From contig NZ_JAJQYA010000041.1 in assembly GCF_021729155.1 (NCBI RefSeq), positions 1 through 42,959 on the forward strand: DNA of 42,959 nt, read 5' to 3'. A program made the position numbers and the translations under genes. Of the stretch, positions 32,996-42,367 are shown piece after piece. Every line of letters begins with the position of its first letter. The stretch's first letter is position 1. Below the pieces are notes generated by a model that was given only the letters and a program-made list of their open reading frames with translations, was not told the origin of the DNA and searched no databases. The DNA comes from Membranihabitans marinus. GTDB taxonomy: Bacteria > Bacteroidota > Bacteroidia > Chitinophagales > Saprospiraceae.

Positions 32996-35900
32996 ATGAA
33001 GATAGGAATTTTGTCTTTAATAAAAAGACGATTAGGCATGATTTTGTGTACGATCTTTCTGATGGTATATCAATTGCCCATGGGCTTAGCCCATAATGAA
33101 GGCAATCAAGAGGAGGTGTTATTAGAGCAGGCCCTCCAAGAAATAGGTCGCAAATACAGGGTTTATTTCAGTTATGATCGCACCTTAATTGACAATGTAA
33201 AGGTGGAATTGTCAATCGATTCATATGAGTCCGTAGATGATGCGCTAACGAGTGTAATGGGGCAGACGAATTTGTTTTATCAAATTTTTGACCAACGCTA
33301 TGTGGCCGTATATCAAAACACTAAGGAAGGACTGGAGTCCTTAAAGAAAATGGTACAACATTTTCAAAAAATCATAGACACACAGGAAATGGTCAATAAG
33401 CGGAGAGTGAATTTGCTATCTCCGATAGCCACTTTTTCTGCCAAAGAGCTGTACGATAAGCGAATAGTGGTCAATGTGTCTGGACGGGTTACGAGTTCAG
33501 CGGGTGAGCCATTAATCGGGGTCAATGTATTGGTGAAGGGAACTGATATTGGAACTGCTACTGACTTTGATGGAAAATTTGTCCTTAACGATGTCGATGA
33601 AAATGCAGTATTGGTATTGTCTTATATTGGCTACCAAACACTGGAGGTTCCTGTTGCAGGTAAATCAAATGTAAGTGTGACCTTATTTGAAGATTCCCAG
33701 ACATTAGATGAGGTGGTCGTAGTAGGATATGGTACACAGAAGAAAAGTGATTTGACAGGAGCGGTGAGTTCATTGAAAAATGAAGATTTTAATCAAGGTA
33801 TGGTTAATTCCCCACAAGATTTAATAGCAGGGAAAATATCGGGTGTTCAAATTGTCCAAAATAGCCCTGAGCCTGGCGGTGGATTCAGTGTAAGTATTAG
33901 GGGGGTTAGTTCAATTAATGCTGGAACTGAGCCCTTGTATGTTATAGATGGAATGCCTATTGATAATTCACCAGTTGTTAGTGGAGGGGCTTCAGGAAAT
34001 GGATCTAGAAATCCCCTTTCATCGCTAAATCCAAATGATATTGAATCTATTGAAGTTTTAAAAGATGCTTCAGCAACAGCAATCTATGGTGCTAGAGGAG
34101 CAAATGGTGTTATATTAATAACAACTAAAAGTGGAAAATCAGGTGATCTTAAAGTCAATTATGATTATTATTTAGGTATTCAAAGTATCACTAAAAAACT
34201 AGATATTTTGTCACCCAATGAATACCAAACAGTATTGAATGATTTATTAGATGCAGGTGCAATTAATGCTACAGGGACAGAACGAGTCACAGATCTTGTC
34301 GACGGAGGAACAAATTGGCAGGATCATATTTTTAGGAATGCTAAAGTGTCTAGTCATAATTTGTCTATTTCTGGGGGGAATTCAGCAACTAAATATTTTT
34401 TAGGCATAAATTATTTTGACCAGGAAGGAATTCTTAAGAAAACATCTTTCAAAAGATATGGTCTTAGACTTAATTTAGATCATAAAGTAAATCAACGTTT
34501 ACTTTTTGGAGCAAAAATCAATACGATTCTACATCATGATGAATATGTTCCAGGAGGTGTGGGAGGAAATGATGGAGGAGTTTTGTATTCTGCGTATAAT
34601 TATGATCCAAGTGGATCTATTTATGATGATAATTTAGAATATTATAGATCCAATTTTATGGCTCCTATTGATCATCCCATTGCCTTAATGAATGGAAGGA
34701 AAAATGAAGCAAATGCATATCGAACATTTGGTACCCTCTTTGGAGAATATGAATTTTTACCTGATTTGAAATTTCGATTGAATGTTGGAGGGGATACGTA
34801 TCAGCAAAAAAGGGAAGGCTATACTGATCGTTCAACATTAACTGGGGCTGCAAATGGTGGTTCTGCTTATATAAATAATGGTCAAAATGCAAATTATTTG
34901 ATTGAAGGGTTATTTCAATATAGTGCTAGTATAGGAGATGGTCATCAAATTGATGCAATTTTAGGATCGACTTTTCAACGATTTATTGAAACGAATAATA
35001 GTTTAACTGGCAGAAATTTTCCTCTTGATGTTAACATTATTGAGGCTTATGCAATTGGTTCTGGAGATGCTTTACAAAATACAATAGGTAGTTCTCAAGT
35101 ATCCAATAGTCTATTGTCATATTTATCAAGGGTAAATTATGGTTTACTAAATAGGTATTTGTTTACTTTAAGTTATAGAATAGATGGATCTTCTAGATTT
35201 GGTGAAAATAATAGATTTGGCCATTTCCCCTCAGCAGCCATTGCATGGCGAATTGATCAAGAACCTTTTTTCGATAGTTTGGAAAGGTCACTTAGTTCCT
35301 TAAAAATGAGGACAAGTTGGGGGCGTACAGGTAATGAACAAATAGGAAATTATCAATCAATTACTACTTTTGGAAGTGGTGGTATAGCCGTGTTAGATAA
35401 TAATCCAATTTCAACTTTAGTCCCCAATCGAATAGGTAATCCTAATCTTAAGTGGGAGACAACAGAGCAAATAAATATAGGATTGGATTTTGGAATTTTA
35501 AATGACAGGATTTTTGGAAGTATCGATTGGTTTAAAAAATCAACGTTTGATATGTTACTAAATCTACCTATTCCTACTTCAACAGGTTTTGGTACTCAGA
35601 CTCAAAATGTAGGAGGGATGGAAAACAATGGTTTGGAATTTGGAATAACCTCTAGAAATATAGTGAATACAATTACTTGGGAGACAAGTGTTTCATTGAC
35701 TAGTATAAAAAATAAAGTTACTAATTTGAGTAACTTAGATCAAATAATTAGTGGATCTGCGGGATTTGCGAATCAATTTTCACTAATACAAGTAGATTTA
35801 CCTGTGAGGTCATTTTATGGATATGAAATTCTCGGTGTTTGGCAAACAAATGATGATTTTAGTGTTACAGATGACAATGTTCAACCTGGTGATTTTAAAT

Positions 35901-36454
35901 ACAAGGATACTAATCAAGATGGTGTAGTAAATTCAGAAGATCGAGTGGTATTAGGAAATTCGTTCCCAAAACTAATGTGGTCTATTGGTAATACTTTGAC
36001 ATTTAAAGGGCTTGAATTGTATTTGTTTTTTGAAGGTCAAGAAGGCTTGAAAATGTATAATGGCAATGCTTCGGAAGCTTACTTTCCTATTGATTTTAGA
36101 CGAAATAAGTATGCGGAACCTATGTTAAATAGGTGGACTGAGCAAAACCCAACGAATGAATATCCTTCATTTTTAAACCCATTAGGTCAAGGAGAAAAAT
36201 ATGTAAACAGTCGGACTGTTGAAGATGCATCCTACATTCGTCTCAATACAATTAGACTGTCTTATAACTTTAATTTGAATCGTTTTATTGAGCATGCAAC
36301 AGTTTATATAACTGGTCAAAACCTTGCTACTTGGAGTGAATATTCTGGTATTGATCCTGCAGTTAACTCAGGAGCAAATAAGACCTTAAGGATAGATTAT
36401 AATGCCTATCCATTAACAAAAATTATTACTGGAGGTGTAGTTGTTAATTTCTAA
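32996..36454 (+). CDS. SusC/RagA-type TonB-dependent transporter with STN signalling domain (SusC3)
   Basis: 1152 residues. Parts: signal sequence 1-33, STN at about 42-107 (LLEQALQEIGRKYRVYFSYDR), helical linker 111-131, carboxypeptidase-D-like domain 157-232, TonB box DEVVVVGYG at 238-246, plug to about 380 (ISSINAGTEPLYVIDGMPI in pattern, DASATAIYGARGANGVILI), then barrel to the terminal GGVVVNF. The STN domain differs clearly from those of SusC1/SusC2, matching its own FecR2. The DNA from about 33780 onward looks markedly richer in AT than the first 780 bp, suggesting that the body has a different history from the signalling N-terminus. Confidence 0.94.
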   Translation: MKIGILSLIKRRLGMILCTIFLMVYQLPMGLAHNEGNQEEVLLEQALQEIGRKYRVYFSYDRTLIDNVKVELSIDSYESVDDALTSVMGQTNLFYQIFDQRYVAVYQNTKEGLESLKKMVQHFQKIIDTQEMVNKRRVNLLSPIATFSAKELYDKRIVVNVSGRVTSSAGEPLIGVNVLVKGTDIGTATDFDGKFVLNDVDENAVLVLSYIGYQTLEVPVAGKSNVSVTLFEDSQTLDEVVVVGYGTQKKSDLTGAVSSLKNEDFNQGMVNSPQDLIAGKISGVQIVQNSPEPGGGFSVSIRGVSSINAGTEPLYVIDGMPIDNSPVVSGGASGNGSRNPLSSLNPNDIESIEVLKDASATAIYGARGANGVILITTKSGKSGDLKVNYDYYLGIQSITKKLDILSPNEYQTVLNDLLDAGAINATGTERVTDLVDGGTNWQDHIFRNAKVSSHNLSISGGNSATKYFLGINYFDQEGILKKTSFKRYGLRLNLDHKVNQRLLFGAKINTILHHDEYVPGGVGGNDGGVLYSAYNYDPSGSIYDDNLEYYRSNFMAPIDHPIALMNGRKNEANAYRTFGTLFGEYEFLPDLKFRLNVGGDTYQQKREGYTDRSTLTGAANGGSAYINNGQNANYLIEGLFQYSASIGDGHQIDAILGSTFQRFIETNNSLTGRNFPLDVNIIEAYAIGSGDALQNTIGSSQVSNSLLSYLSRVNYGLLNRYLFTLSYRIDGSSRFGENNRFGHFPSAAIAWRIDQEPFFDSLERSLSSLKMRTSWGRTGNEQIGNYQSITTFGSGGIAVLDNNPISTLVPNRIGNPNLKWETTEQINIGLDFGILNDRIFGSIDWFKKSTFDMLLNLPIPTSTGFGTQTQNVGGMENNGLEFGITSRNIVNTITWETSVSLTSIKNKVTNLSNLDQIISGSAGFANQFSLIQVDLPVRSFYGYEILGVWQTNDDFSVTDDNVQPGDFKYKDTNQDGVVNSEDRVVLGNSFPKLMWSIGNTLTFKGLELYLFFEGQEGLKMYNGNASEAYFPIDFRRNKYAEPMLNRWTEQNPTNEYPSFLNPLGQGEKYVNSRTVEDASYIRLNTIRLSYNFNLNRFIEHATVYITGQNLATWSEYSGIDPAVNSGANKTLRIDYNAYPLTKIITGGVVVNF

Positions 36455-36465
36455 AAAAATGTTTT

Positions 36466-37914
36466 ATGAAAAGGTATAGTTTAATTTATAGTTTATTAAT
36501 ATTGGTTTGTAGTTGTGCTGATTTATTGGACGAACCCATTTATTCACAGTTAGCACCAGAGAATGTTTTTGAAGCCGAGGAGGGAATTCAATCAATTTTA
36601 TTTGCTGGATATTCTGAATTAGCCAATACTACGGGGAATAATCGAGGTATTTGTGGAATTGAAGAATGGGGTACAGATATTGGGTGGCAAAGTGGTGGAG
36701 GTGAAAATTCTACTGCAGTACAATTTTTAAATTTTACATTAGGATCTACAACAAGTCTTATAAAAAATGTGTTTTGGGATCCTAACTATCGAGGAATTAG
36801 AAATGCTAATGTAGTATTGGACAATATAGATAAGTCAAACACGGTAGCTCAGAATAAGGAATTATTTATTGCTGAAGCTAAGTTTATTCGTGCAATGTGT
36901 TATGCTAAAATGTACTTTCTTTTTGGTCCAGTACCTCTTAGAACAAGTGAAAATGATGATCTTGAGTTGCCTAGGCCATCTGTAGAAATTATGGAATCAT
37001 TTATTGAAAATGAATTGCTAGAAGTAAGTAATGTATTACCAAAACCAGGGGCAGAGTTGAATTATGGAAGAGCTCATCAAGGTGCGGTTTGGGGTGCATT
37101 GACAAAATTTTATTTAAATACTCATCAATGGGAAAAGTGTGTAAATGCAAGTCAAAAAATATTGGATTTAAATTATTATAATTTGTATCCTGATTTTGAG
37201 CAATTGTTTCGTGTTGAAAATGAAATTAATACAGAATTTATTTGGGTGAAATCAGTTAATGTTTATGCTACAAGAAGTAATTCATGGGTCTGTGCAACTT
37301 TTCCTCCTGGATTTCAAACACATCCACGTACTGGATTAACTTGGCAAGATAATTGGAAGACCATAGCATCCCAATATAGACTTTTGGATGAATATTATAA
37401 TTCCTTTGAGTCAGGAGATACTAGAAGAAATCTAATTATGGAAAGCTATATTAATACAAGTGGGGATTCTATTTCATTATTAAACCATGACAATACTAGA
37501 TCATTTAAGTATTGGCCAGATCCTAATGCTGCAGGGAATATTCATGGAAATGATTTACCTCAGATTAGATATTCTGATATTTTATTGTCTAGGGCAGAAG
37601 CACTAAATGAAATAAATGGTCCAAATCAAGAATCCATAGATTTAATAAACCTTGTGAGGAATCGAGCCACATTGGAAAATATACAGTTATCTGATTTTAA
37701 TACAAAAGAATCGCTTAGAAATCATATTCTTATTGAAAGAGGTTGGGAGTTTTACTCAGAGGGGATGAGAAGATATGATATGATAAGAATGGGTAAATTT
37801 ATTCCATATGCACAATCGCAAGGAAAGCAAGCGCAATCTTTTCATACACTTTTACCTATTCCTCAACAAGCAATAGATGCTAATTCGTTATTAGAACAAA
37901 ATCCTGGATATTAA
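36466..37914 (+). CDS. SusD/RagB-type glycan-binding lipoprotein (SusD3)
   Basis: A 482-residue outer-membrane lipoprotein; signal peptide MKRYSLIYSLLILVCSC with lipid-acceptor Cys17. SusD landmarks: RGIRNANVVLDNIDKS, FIRAMCYAKMYFLFGPVPL, a late IRYSDILLSRAEALNEING, IERGWEFYSEGMRRYDMIRMGKF and the end TLLPIPQQAIDAN..NPGY. It starts 11 bp after susC3 and is followed after 13 bp by a sulfatase. Its 3' end has a decayed relative at about 42190-42340. Confidence 0.94.
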   Translation: MKRYSLIYSLLILVCSCADLLDEPIYSQLAPENVFEAEEGIQSILFAGYSELANTTGNNRGICGIEEWGTDIGWQSGGGENSTAVQFLNFTLGSTTSLIKNVFWDPNYRGIRNANVVLDNIDKSNTVAQNKELFIAEAKFIRAMCYAKMYFLFGPVPLRTSENDDLELPRPSVEIMESFIENELLEVSNVLPKPGAELNYGRAHQGAVWGALTKFYLNTHQWEKCVNASQKILDLNYYNLYPDFEQLFRVENEINTEFIWVKSVNVYATRSNSWVCATFPPGFQTHPRTGLTWQDNWKTIASQYRLLDEYYNSFESGDTRRNLIMESYINTSGDSISLLNHDNTRSFKYWPDPNAAGNIHGNDLPQIRYSDILLSRAEALNEINGPNQESIDLINLVRNRATLENIQLSDFNTKESLRNHILIERGWEFYSEGMRRYDMIRMGKFIPYAQSQGKQAQSFHTLLPIPQQAIDANSLLEQNPGY

Positions 37915-37927
37915 AAATGTTTTTAAT

Positions 37928-39334
37928 ATGAATATTTATAACATAATACTTACATTTTTTATATCGAGTTCTTTATATGCTCAAACGCCTCCTAATTTTC
38001 TGGTTATTTTGGTAGATGATTTGGGTGAAACAGATTTGGGTACCTATGGAAATGAATTTATTGAAACTCCTAACATAGATCAATTGGCGGAGGATGGAAT
38101 GAAATGGGTAAACGCATATTCCGGTGCACCGGTATGTTCACCTTCACGAGCTGCTTTTTTGACTGGAAAAAACCCAGCTAGAGTTCATTTTACAGGGCAT
38201 ATTACAGCAATAGGAAAACATCGACACCCAGCGAACAGTATGATCATACCCCCCAAAGATCTCTTGTTTATTCCATTGGAGGAATTGATATTGCCCGAAT
38301 TAGTTAAGTCTTCGGGCTATCGAACCATATCCATAGGGAAGTGGCATGTGGGACCTAAGGGCTATTGGCCACTTGATATGGGTTTTGATGAGAATATTGG
38401 GGGGTGGACCCATGGTAGTCCGCCTTCTCATTTTTATCCCTATGAGGATGAAAATAAAAAGTGGAATCCGAATATACCTACATTAAAGGATGGAGCAGTA
38501 GGAGAGTATTTATCAGATCGATTAACAAATGAAGCTATAAAATATATACACCGAAATAAAGACAACCCATTTTTGATTTATCTTCCATATTATGCTGTTC
38601 ATGCACCATTGCAGGCGCCAAAAGAATTGGTCGAAAAGTATAAAAAGAAACAATTAACCAAGGATGCAAATCCTGAGATTGACCCAACTTATGCTGCGAT
38701 GGTGGATAGACTGGATCAAAATATTGGAAGATTATTAGGAAAATTGGAATCTGAAGGTATCTCAGAAAATACTGTGGTGATTTTTGCATCGGATAATGGT
38801 GCAGAAAGAGCCAGTTCAGATATGATGGAATATAGAGCTGGAAAAGGACATTTGTATGAAGGAGGTCTACGCGTACCTTTTATAATGAAATGGCCTAATC
38901 ACATCAAAGCGAATAGCGTGAATAAGAATAGAACGAGATCAGAAGATGTTTTTGCTACAATTGCGGATATAGTTGGGTATGAGTTAGATGACGATATGAA
39001 TATAGATGGCGAATCATTGGTCAGTCAATTTACTAATAGTATAGGTCAAGATATAAATAATGAACGAGATATGTTTTGGTATTATCCCCATTACTTAAAC
39101 AAAGGGAATTATCCAGGAGGGGCAATAATATCTGGAGATTACAAGTATATTGAGTTTTTTGACCCCAATAAAATTGAGTTGTATAACATTAAATTAGATC
39201 CAGGCGAAAAGACGGACTTATCCCATGAATTGCCAGAAAAAGTGATAGAATTGAGTGGTAAGTTTAATCTTTGGTTACATGAAGTTAAACCTATTTTACA
39301 CACTTCCAATCCAAATTATAAAAACCAAAATTAA
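37928..39334 (+). CDS. Secreted type I sulfatase (sulfatase 3)
   Basis: 468 residues with a signal peptide (MNIYNIILTFFISSSLYAQ). Formylglycine-dependent sulfatase: VDDLGETDLGTYG (metal-binding Asp30-Asp31), TPNIDQLAEDGMKW, CSPSR with modified Cys70, LTGKNPARVHFTGH, SIGKWHVGP with Lys and His, YYAVHAPLQAP and FASDNGAE. It lies 13 bp after susD3 and is certainly part of that operon. A close paralogue begins at 42368. The specific sulfate position and sugar cannot be named. Confidence 0.93.
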   Translation: MNIYNIILTFFISSSLYAQTPPNFLVILVDDLGETDLGTYGNEFIETPNIDQLAEDGMKWVNAYSGAPVCSPSRAAFLTGKNPARVHFTGHITAIGKHRHPANSMIIPPKDLLFIPLEELILPELVKSSGYRTISIGKWHVGPKGYWPLDMGFDENIGGWTHGSPPSHFYPYEDENKKWNPNIPTLKDGAVGEYLSDRLTNEAIKYIHRNKDNPFLIYLPYYAVHAPLQAPKELVEKYKKKQLTKDANPEIDPTYAAMVDRLDQNIGRLLGKLESEGISENTVVIFASDNGAERASSDMMEYRAGKGHLYEGGLRVPFIMKWPNHIKANSVNKNRTRSEDVFATIADIVGYELDDDMNIDGESLVSQFTNSIGQDINNERDMFWYYPHYLNKGNYPGGAIISGDYKYIEFFDPNKIELYNIKLDPGEKTDLSHELPEKVIELSGKFNLWLHEVKPILHTSNPNYKNQN

Positions 39335-39354
39335 ATTTTTATGAGTTTGGGAAA

Positions 39355-39439
39355 AGCCATAATGATAAAATCTGCTAAGTGAAATAAATAAGGAATTATT
39401 GTAATCTATACACATATAACTTAGCGATTTGTTATGGCT
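39355..39439. repeat. Long imperfect inverted repeat between sulfatase 3 and the BNR gene
   Basis: AGCCATAA (39355-39362) pairs with TTATGGCT (39432-39439), and GCTAAGT (39374-39380) with ACTTAGC (39419-39425). Between these stems ..AAAATC.. faces GATTT. The loop is about 38 bases and AT-rich. It lacks a T tract, so an mRNA-processing or stability hairpin is as likely as a terminator. Confidence 0.45.
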
Positions 39440-39482
39440 AATATATTTAATTTAAAATTCTAATTATTATAAATAGTTTGTT

Positions 39483-40547
39483 ATGAAGTTGTTAAGGTGT
39501 GTTCTTTTATTTATGGTGCCAGTGATTGTGAACTCCCAAGAGATTGTGAAAATAAATAATTTTATTTTTGATAATCCTCCATTTGAAGAATGTCATGCAT
39601 CTACAATTGTAGAAACTCCTAATGGTCTAGTTGCGTCATGGTTTGGGGGGACAAAGGAAAAAAATCCAGATGTAGAAATTTGGGTGAGCCGTGAAATTAA
39701 TGGTATTTGGACAAGGCCAATTTCAGTTGCCAATGGGATTCAACACAAAAATAAGCGATATCCAACTTGGAATCCTGTATTATTTCAAATTCCGGGAGGA
39801 CCGTTAAAGTTGTATTTTAAAGAAGGTCCAAATGCAAAGAGTTGGTGGGGGATGGAAATAGAATCATATAATCATGGTAAAACATGGTCGCAAAAAAAAC
39901 GGTTGCCTGAGGATGTTTACGGTCCCGTAAAAAATAAACCTATTCAATTAGATGATGGAACAATTATTTCTCCTTCAAGTACCGAGTTTAATGGTTGGCG
40001 TACTCATATGGAAATTTCTAAAGATTTAGGTCGTTCATGGGAAATTGTTGGGCCTATTAATCATGGGGAGAAGTATAATATAATTCAGCCAAGTGTATTA
40101 AAATATAAAACAGGTGAACTTCAAATTCTATGTAGAAGTAAAGAGGGATTTATAATGTCTTGTTGGTCTAATGATAACGGTTATAGTTGGGGAGAAGTTA
40201 CCTCTATTGGACTACCTAATCCTAACTCAGGTACTGATGCAGTTTCAATGCAAAATGGTTTGCAATTGTTAGTATATAATCATACCGGTAAAATCGAAGG
40301 TAAATGGGGAGGAAAGAGGTCTCCTTTAAATGTTGCCGTATCCAGTGACGGAAAAATATGGAGAAGTTTATTGGTTCTTGAGGATAAACCTGGCGAATAT
40401 TCTTATCCTGCGGTTATCCAAGATAAAAAAGGAAATATACATATTACATATACATGGAAGCGGAAAAGAATTAAGCATGTAGTTATTGATCTGGACGAAA
40501 TAGAATTAAAAGAACTAAAAATTATTAGCGATGGTGTTTGGGAATAA
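39483..40547 (+). CDS. BNR-repeat sialidase-fold exoenzyme candidate
   Basis: A 354-residue protein with a signal peptide (first 18 residues, cleavage near VNS). It matches the BNR_2 sialidase-like six-bladed propeller: the opening ECHASTIVETPNGLVASWFG, and Asp boxes SYNHGKTW (128-135), SKDLGRSW (179-186), SNDNGYSW (229-236) and SSDGKIW (287-293). A clear arginine triad of true GH33 sialidases is not evident, so sialic acid is not a safe substrate. It may be a propeller hydrolase or lyase acting on terminal residues of the locus 2 glycan. Its last 17 bases overlap the next sulfatase gene, so the two are coupled. Confidence 0.78.
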   Translation: MKLLRCVLLFMVPVIVNSQEIVKINNFIFDNPPFEECHASTIVETPNGLVASWFGGTKEKNPDVEIWVSREINGIWTRPISVANGIQHKNKRYPTWNPVLFQIPGGPLKLYFKEGPNAKSWWGMEIESYNHGKTWSQKKRLPEDVYGPVKNKPIQLDDGTIISPSSTEFNGWRTHMEISKDLGRSWEIVGPINHGEKYNIIQPSVLKYKTGELQILCRSKEGFIMSCWSNDNGYSWGEVTSIGLPNPNSGTDAVSMQNGLQLLVYNHTGKIEGKWGGKRSPLNVAVSSDGKIWRSLLVLEDKPGEYSYPAVIQDKKGNIHITYTWKRKRIKHVVIDLDEIELKELKIISDGVWE

Positions 40548-41937
40548 AAGATTATTCAGTACATATGTATTAGTTCTAATTTTTGCTGTTCAATTATCAA
40601 AACTTCATAGCCAAAACAATCAACCACCTAATATAATATTCATTATGGCCGATGATCTTGGTTATGGTGACTTGGGGTGTTATGGTCAAAAACTATTAAA
40701 AACCCCAAATATTGATCAATTAGCTGAAGAAGGTATCCGATTTTTACAAGCTTATGCCGGAGGTCCAGTTTGTACCCCTTCGAGAAGTGTATTAATGACG
40801 GGTTTGCACAATGGTCATACGCCTGCAAGGGATAATGTTCCGCACTATAATACCTATTTGGAAGAAGAGGATGTGACTATTGCAGAAGTTTTGAAAACAG
40901 CAGGGTATAAAACCGGAGGTATTGGTAAATGGTCGCTAGGAGATGCTGGTACAGTGGGAAGTGCTACTAATCAGGGATTCGATTTTTACTTAGGGTACTT
41001 AAATCAAGATCATGCACATTTTTACTATCCAGAATATTTGGATTTTAATGAAAAAAAGATGTGGCTCAAGGATAATACGATCATAAGAGACCGATATAGT
41101 CATGATATTTTAACCAATGGGGCATTACAATTTATTAGAGAATCAAAGAGGGAACCTTTTTTTCTATATGCAGCCTATACTTTACCTCATTATTCTTCTT
41201 CTAGGGAAGATGAGGATGGATTAACTGTGCCTAATGTCAATAATTTTTACAATCAAAATTGGCCAATTGACGCAAAGAAGTATGCCACTATGATTGAAAT
41301 GTTGGATAGAGATGTTGGAAGGATAGTCGATTTAGTTAAATCATTGGGCTTAGAGGAAAATACGATTATTGTTTTTACCAGTGATAATGGTGGTCATTCT
41401 TCGGTTTGGAAGGAATTCAATACAAGTGGACCATTAAGTGGATATAAAAGGGACTTAAATGAAGGCGGTATAAGAGTGCCATTTATTGTTAAATGGAAAG
41501 GTCATATTCCCGAGAATAAGGAAAGTAGTGAAATTATTGCTTTTCAAGATATGTTGCCAACTTTTGCGGCATTAGCTAATGTGAAAACTACTAAGCCTTT
41601 AGATGGTGTCAATATTGTCGATGCCCTAATGGGAGAGAAGATAGAAAAGCCTCACAAGTATTTGTATTGGGATTATGGTCACAATCGACTTCGATATGAT
41701 CAAGCTGTAAGGTTTGGAAATTGGAAAGGAATAAAGATGGGTAGAGAGGGGGAAATTATGCTGTATAATCTTGAAAAGGATATTGGAGAATTTTATGATG
41801 TGGCTTCAGATCACCCCAAAATAGTAGAGCAAATTTCAGACATTATGAAAACGAGTGTTATATCTAGTGAGAAGTACCCCATTGGAGAAACTTATCAAGG
41901 AAGTTCAATTTGGAAAAAGACTTATAACTTAGATTGA
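40531..41937 (+). CDS. Secreted type I sulfatase (sulfatase 4)
   Basis: 468 residues. The signal sequence is in the first 28 residues (LFSTYVLVLIFAVQ, cleavage near LHS). Sulfatase motifs: IMADDLGYGDLGCYG, TPNIDQLAEEGIRFLQAY, CTPSR with modified Cys81, LMTGLHNGHTPARDN, GIGKWSLGDAG, TLPHYSS and FTSDNGGHS. In the GKWxLG motif the usual His is replaced by Ser, a pattern seen in a subset of arylsulfatase-A-like enzymes. The start at 40531 lies inside the preceding BNR gene (17-bp overlap); the signal peptide supports this start. Subfamily and substrate unknown. Confidence 0.91.
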   Translation: MVFGNKRLFSTYVLVLIFAVQLSKLHSQNNQPPNIIFIMADDLGYGDLGCYGQKLLKTPNIDQLAEEGIRFLQAYAGGPVCTPSRSVLMTGLHNGHTPARDNVPHYNTYLEEEDVTIAEVLKTAGYKTGGIGKWSLGDAGTVGSATNQGFDFYLGYLNQDHAHFYYPEYLDFNEKKMWLKDNTIIRDRYSHDILTNGALQFIRESKREPFFLYAAYTLPHYSSSREDEDGLTVPNVNNFYNQNWPIDAKKYATMIEMLDRDVGRIVDLVKSLGLEENTIIVFTSDNGGHSSVWKEFNTSGPLSGYKRDLNEGGIRVPFIVKWKGHIPENKESSEIIAFQDMLPTFAALANVKTTKPLDGVNIVDALMGEKIEKPHKYLYWDYGHNRLRYDQAVRFGNWKGIKMGREGEIMLYNLEKDIGEFYDVASDHPKIVEQISDIMKTSVISSEKYPIGETYQGSSIWKKTYNLD

Positions 41938-42189
41938 TTTCAAGTAGGTTTTGATTACTATGAATATGTTCATATAAATGAGTACTTTTTTAGGCCAGTA
42001 TCTATATGATGCTCAAATGAAATCTGAAACTATAAATGATCGGATGTGGTATTTTTAATTGAAATTGGTGCGGGTTCTTTATGGTATATCATGTTCAGAG
42101 AGACAAAATATTGGGGATAATCTCCATTATTCTTTAAGAAATCAAAATTATTCTAAGGACTTCGTTTAAGATGCCAAGGATAAATTTTT

Positions 42190-42340
42190 TTTCATACGGA
42201 GCAGTATGGTGGTAGAAGATCGGATTATAAATAAATTAGGTTGATCTTAATAAACCGAAATTTTACCATGGAGAGCAATCAAGCCCAATCTTTTCGTTCA
42301 CTTTTCAGCATTAAGCAATTGATGACAAATTATATAAAAA
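42190..42340 (+). pseudogene. Decayed 3' end of a susD-like gene
   Basis: In one frame near 42275-42320 the sequence reads QAQSFRSLFSIKQ, against QAQSFHTLLPIPQ at the end of SusD3. The nucleotides before and after also align with gaps: AGAAGAT near 42217 against the RRYDMI codons, and AAATTTTACCATGG near 42260 against the KFIPY codons. Stops and small deletions break the frame. It sits just before a sulfatase paralogue, as susD3 sits just before sulfatase 3. The rest of 41938-42189 shows no gene; the remnant may extend further left but is too degraded to follow. Confidence 0.5.
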
Positions 42341-42367
42341 AAAATCAGAGTAATAAAATTTTAAAAG

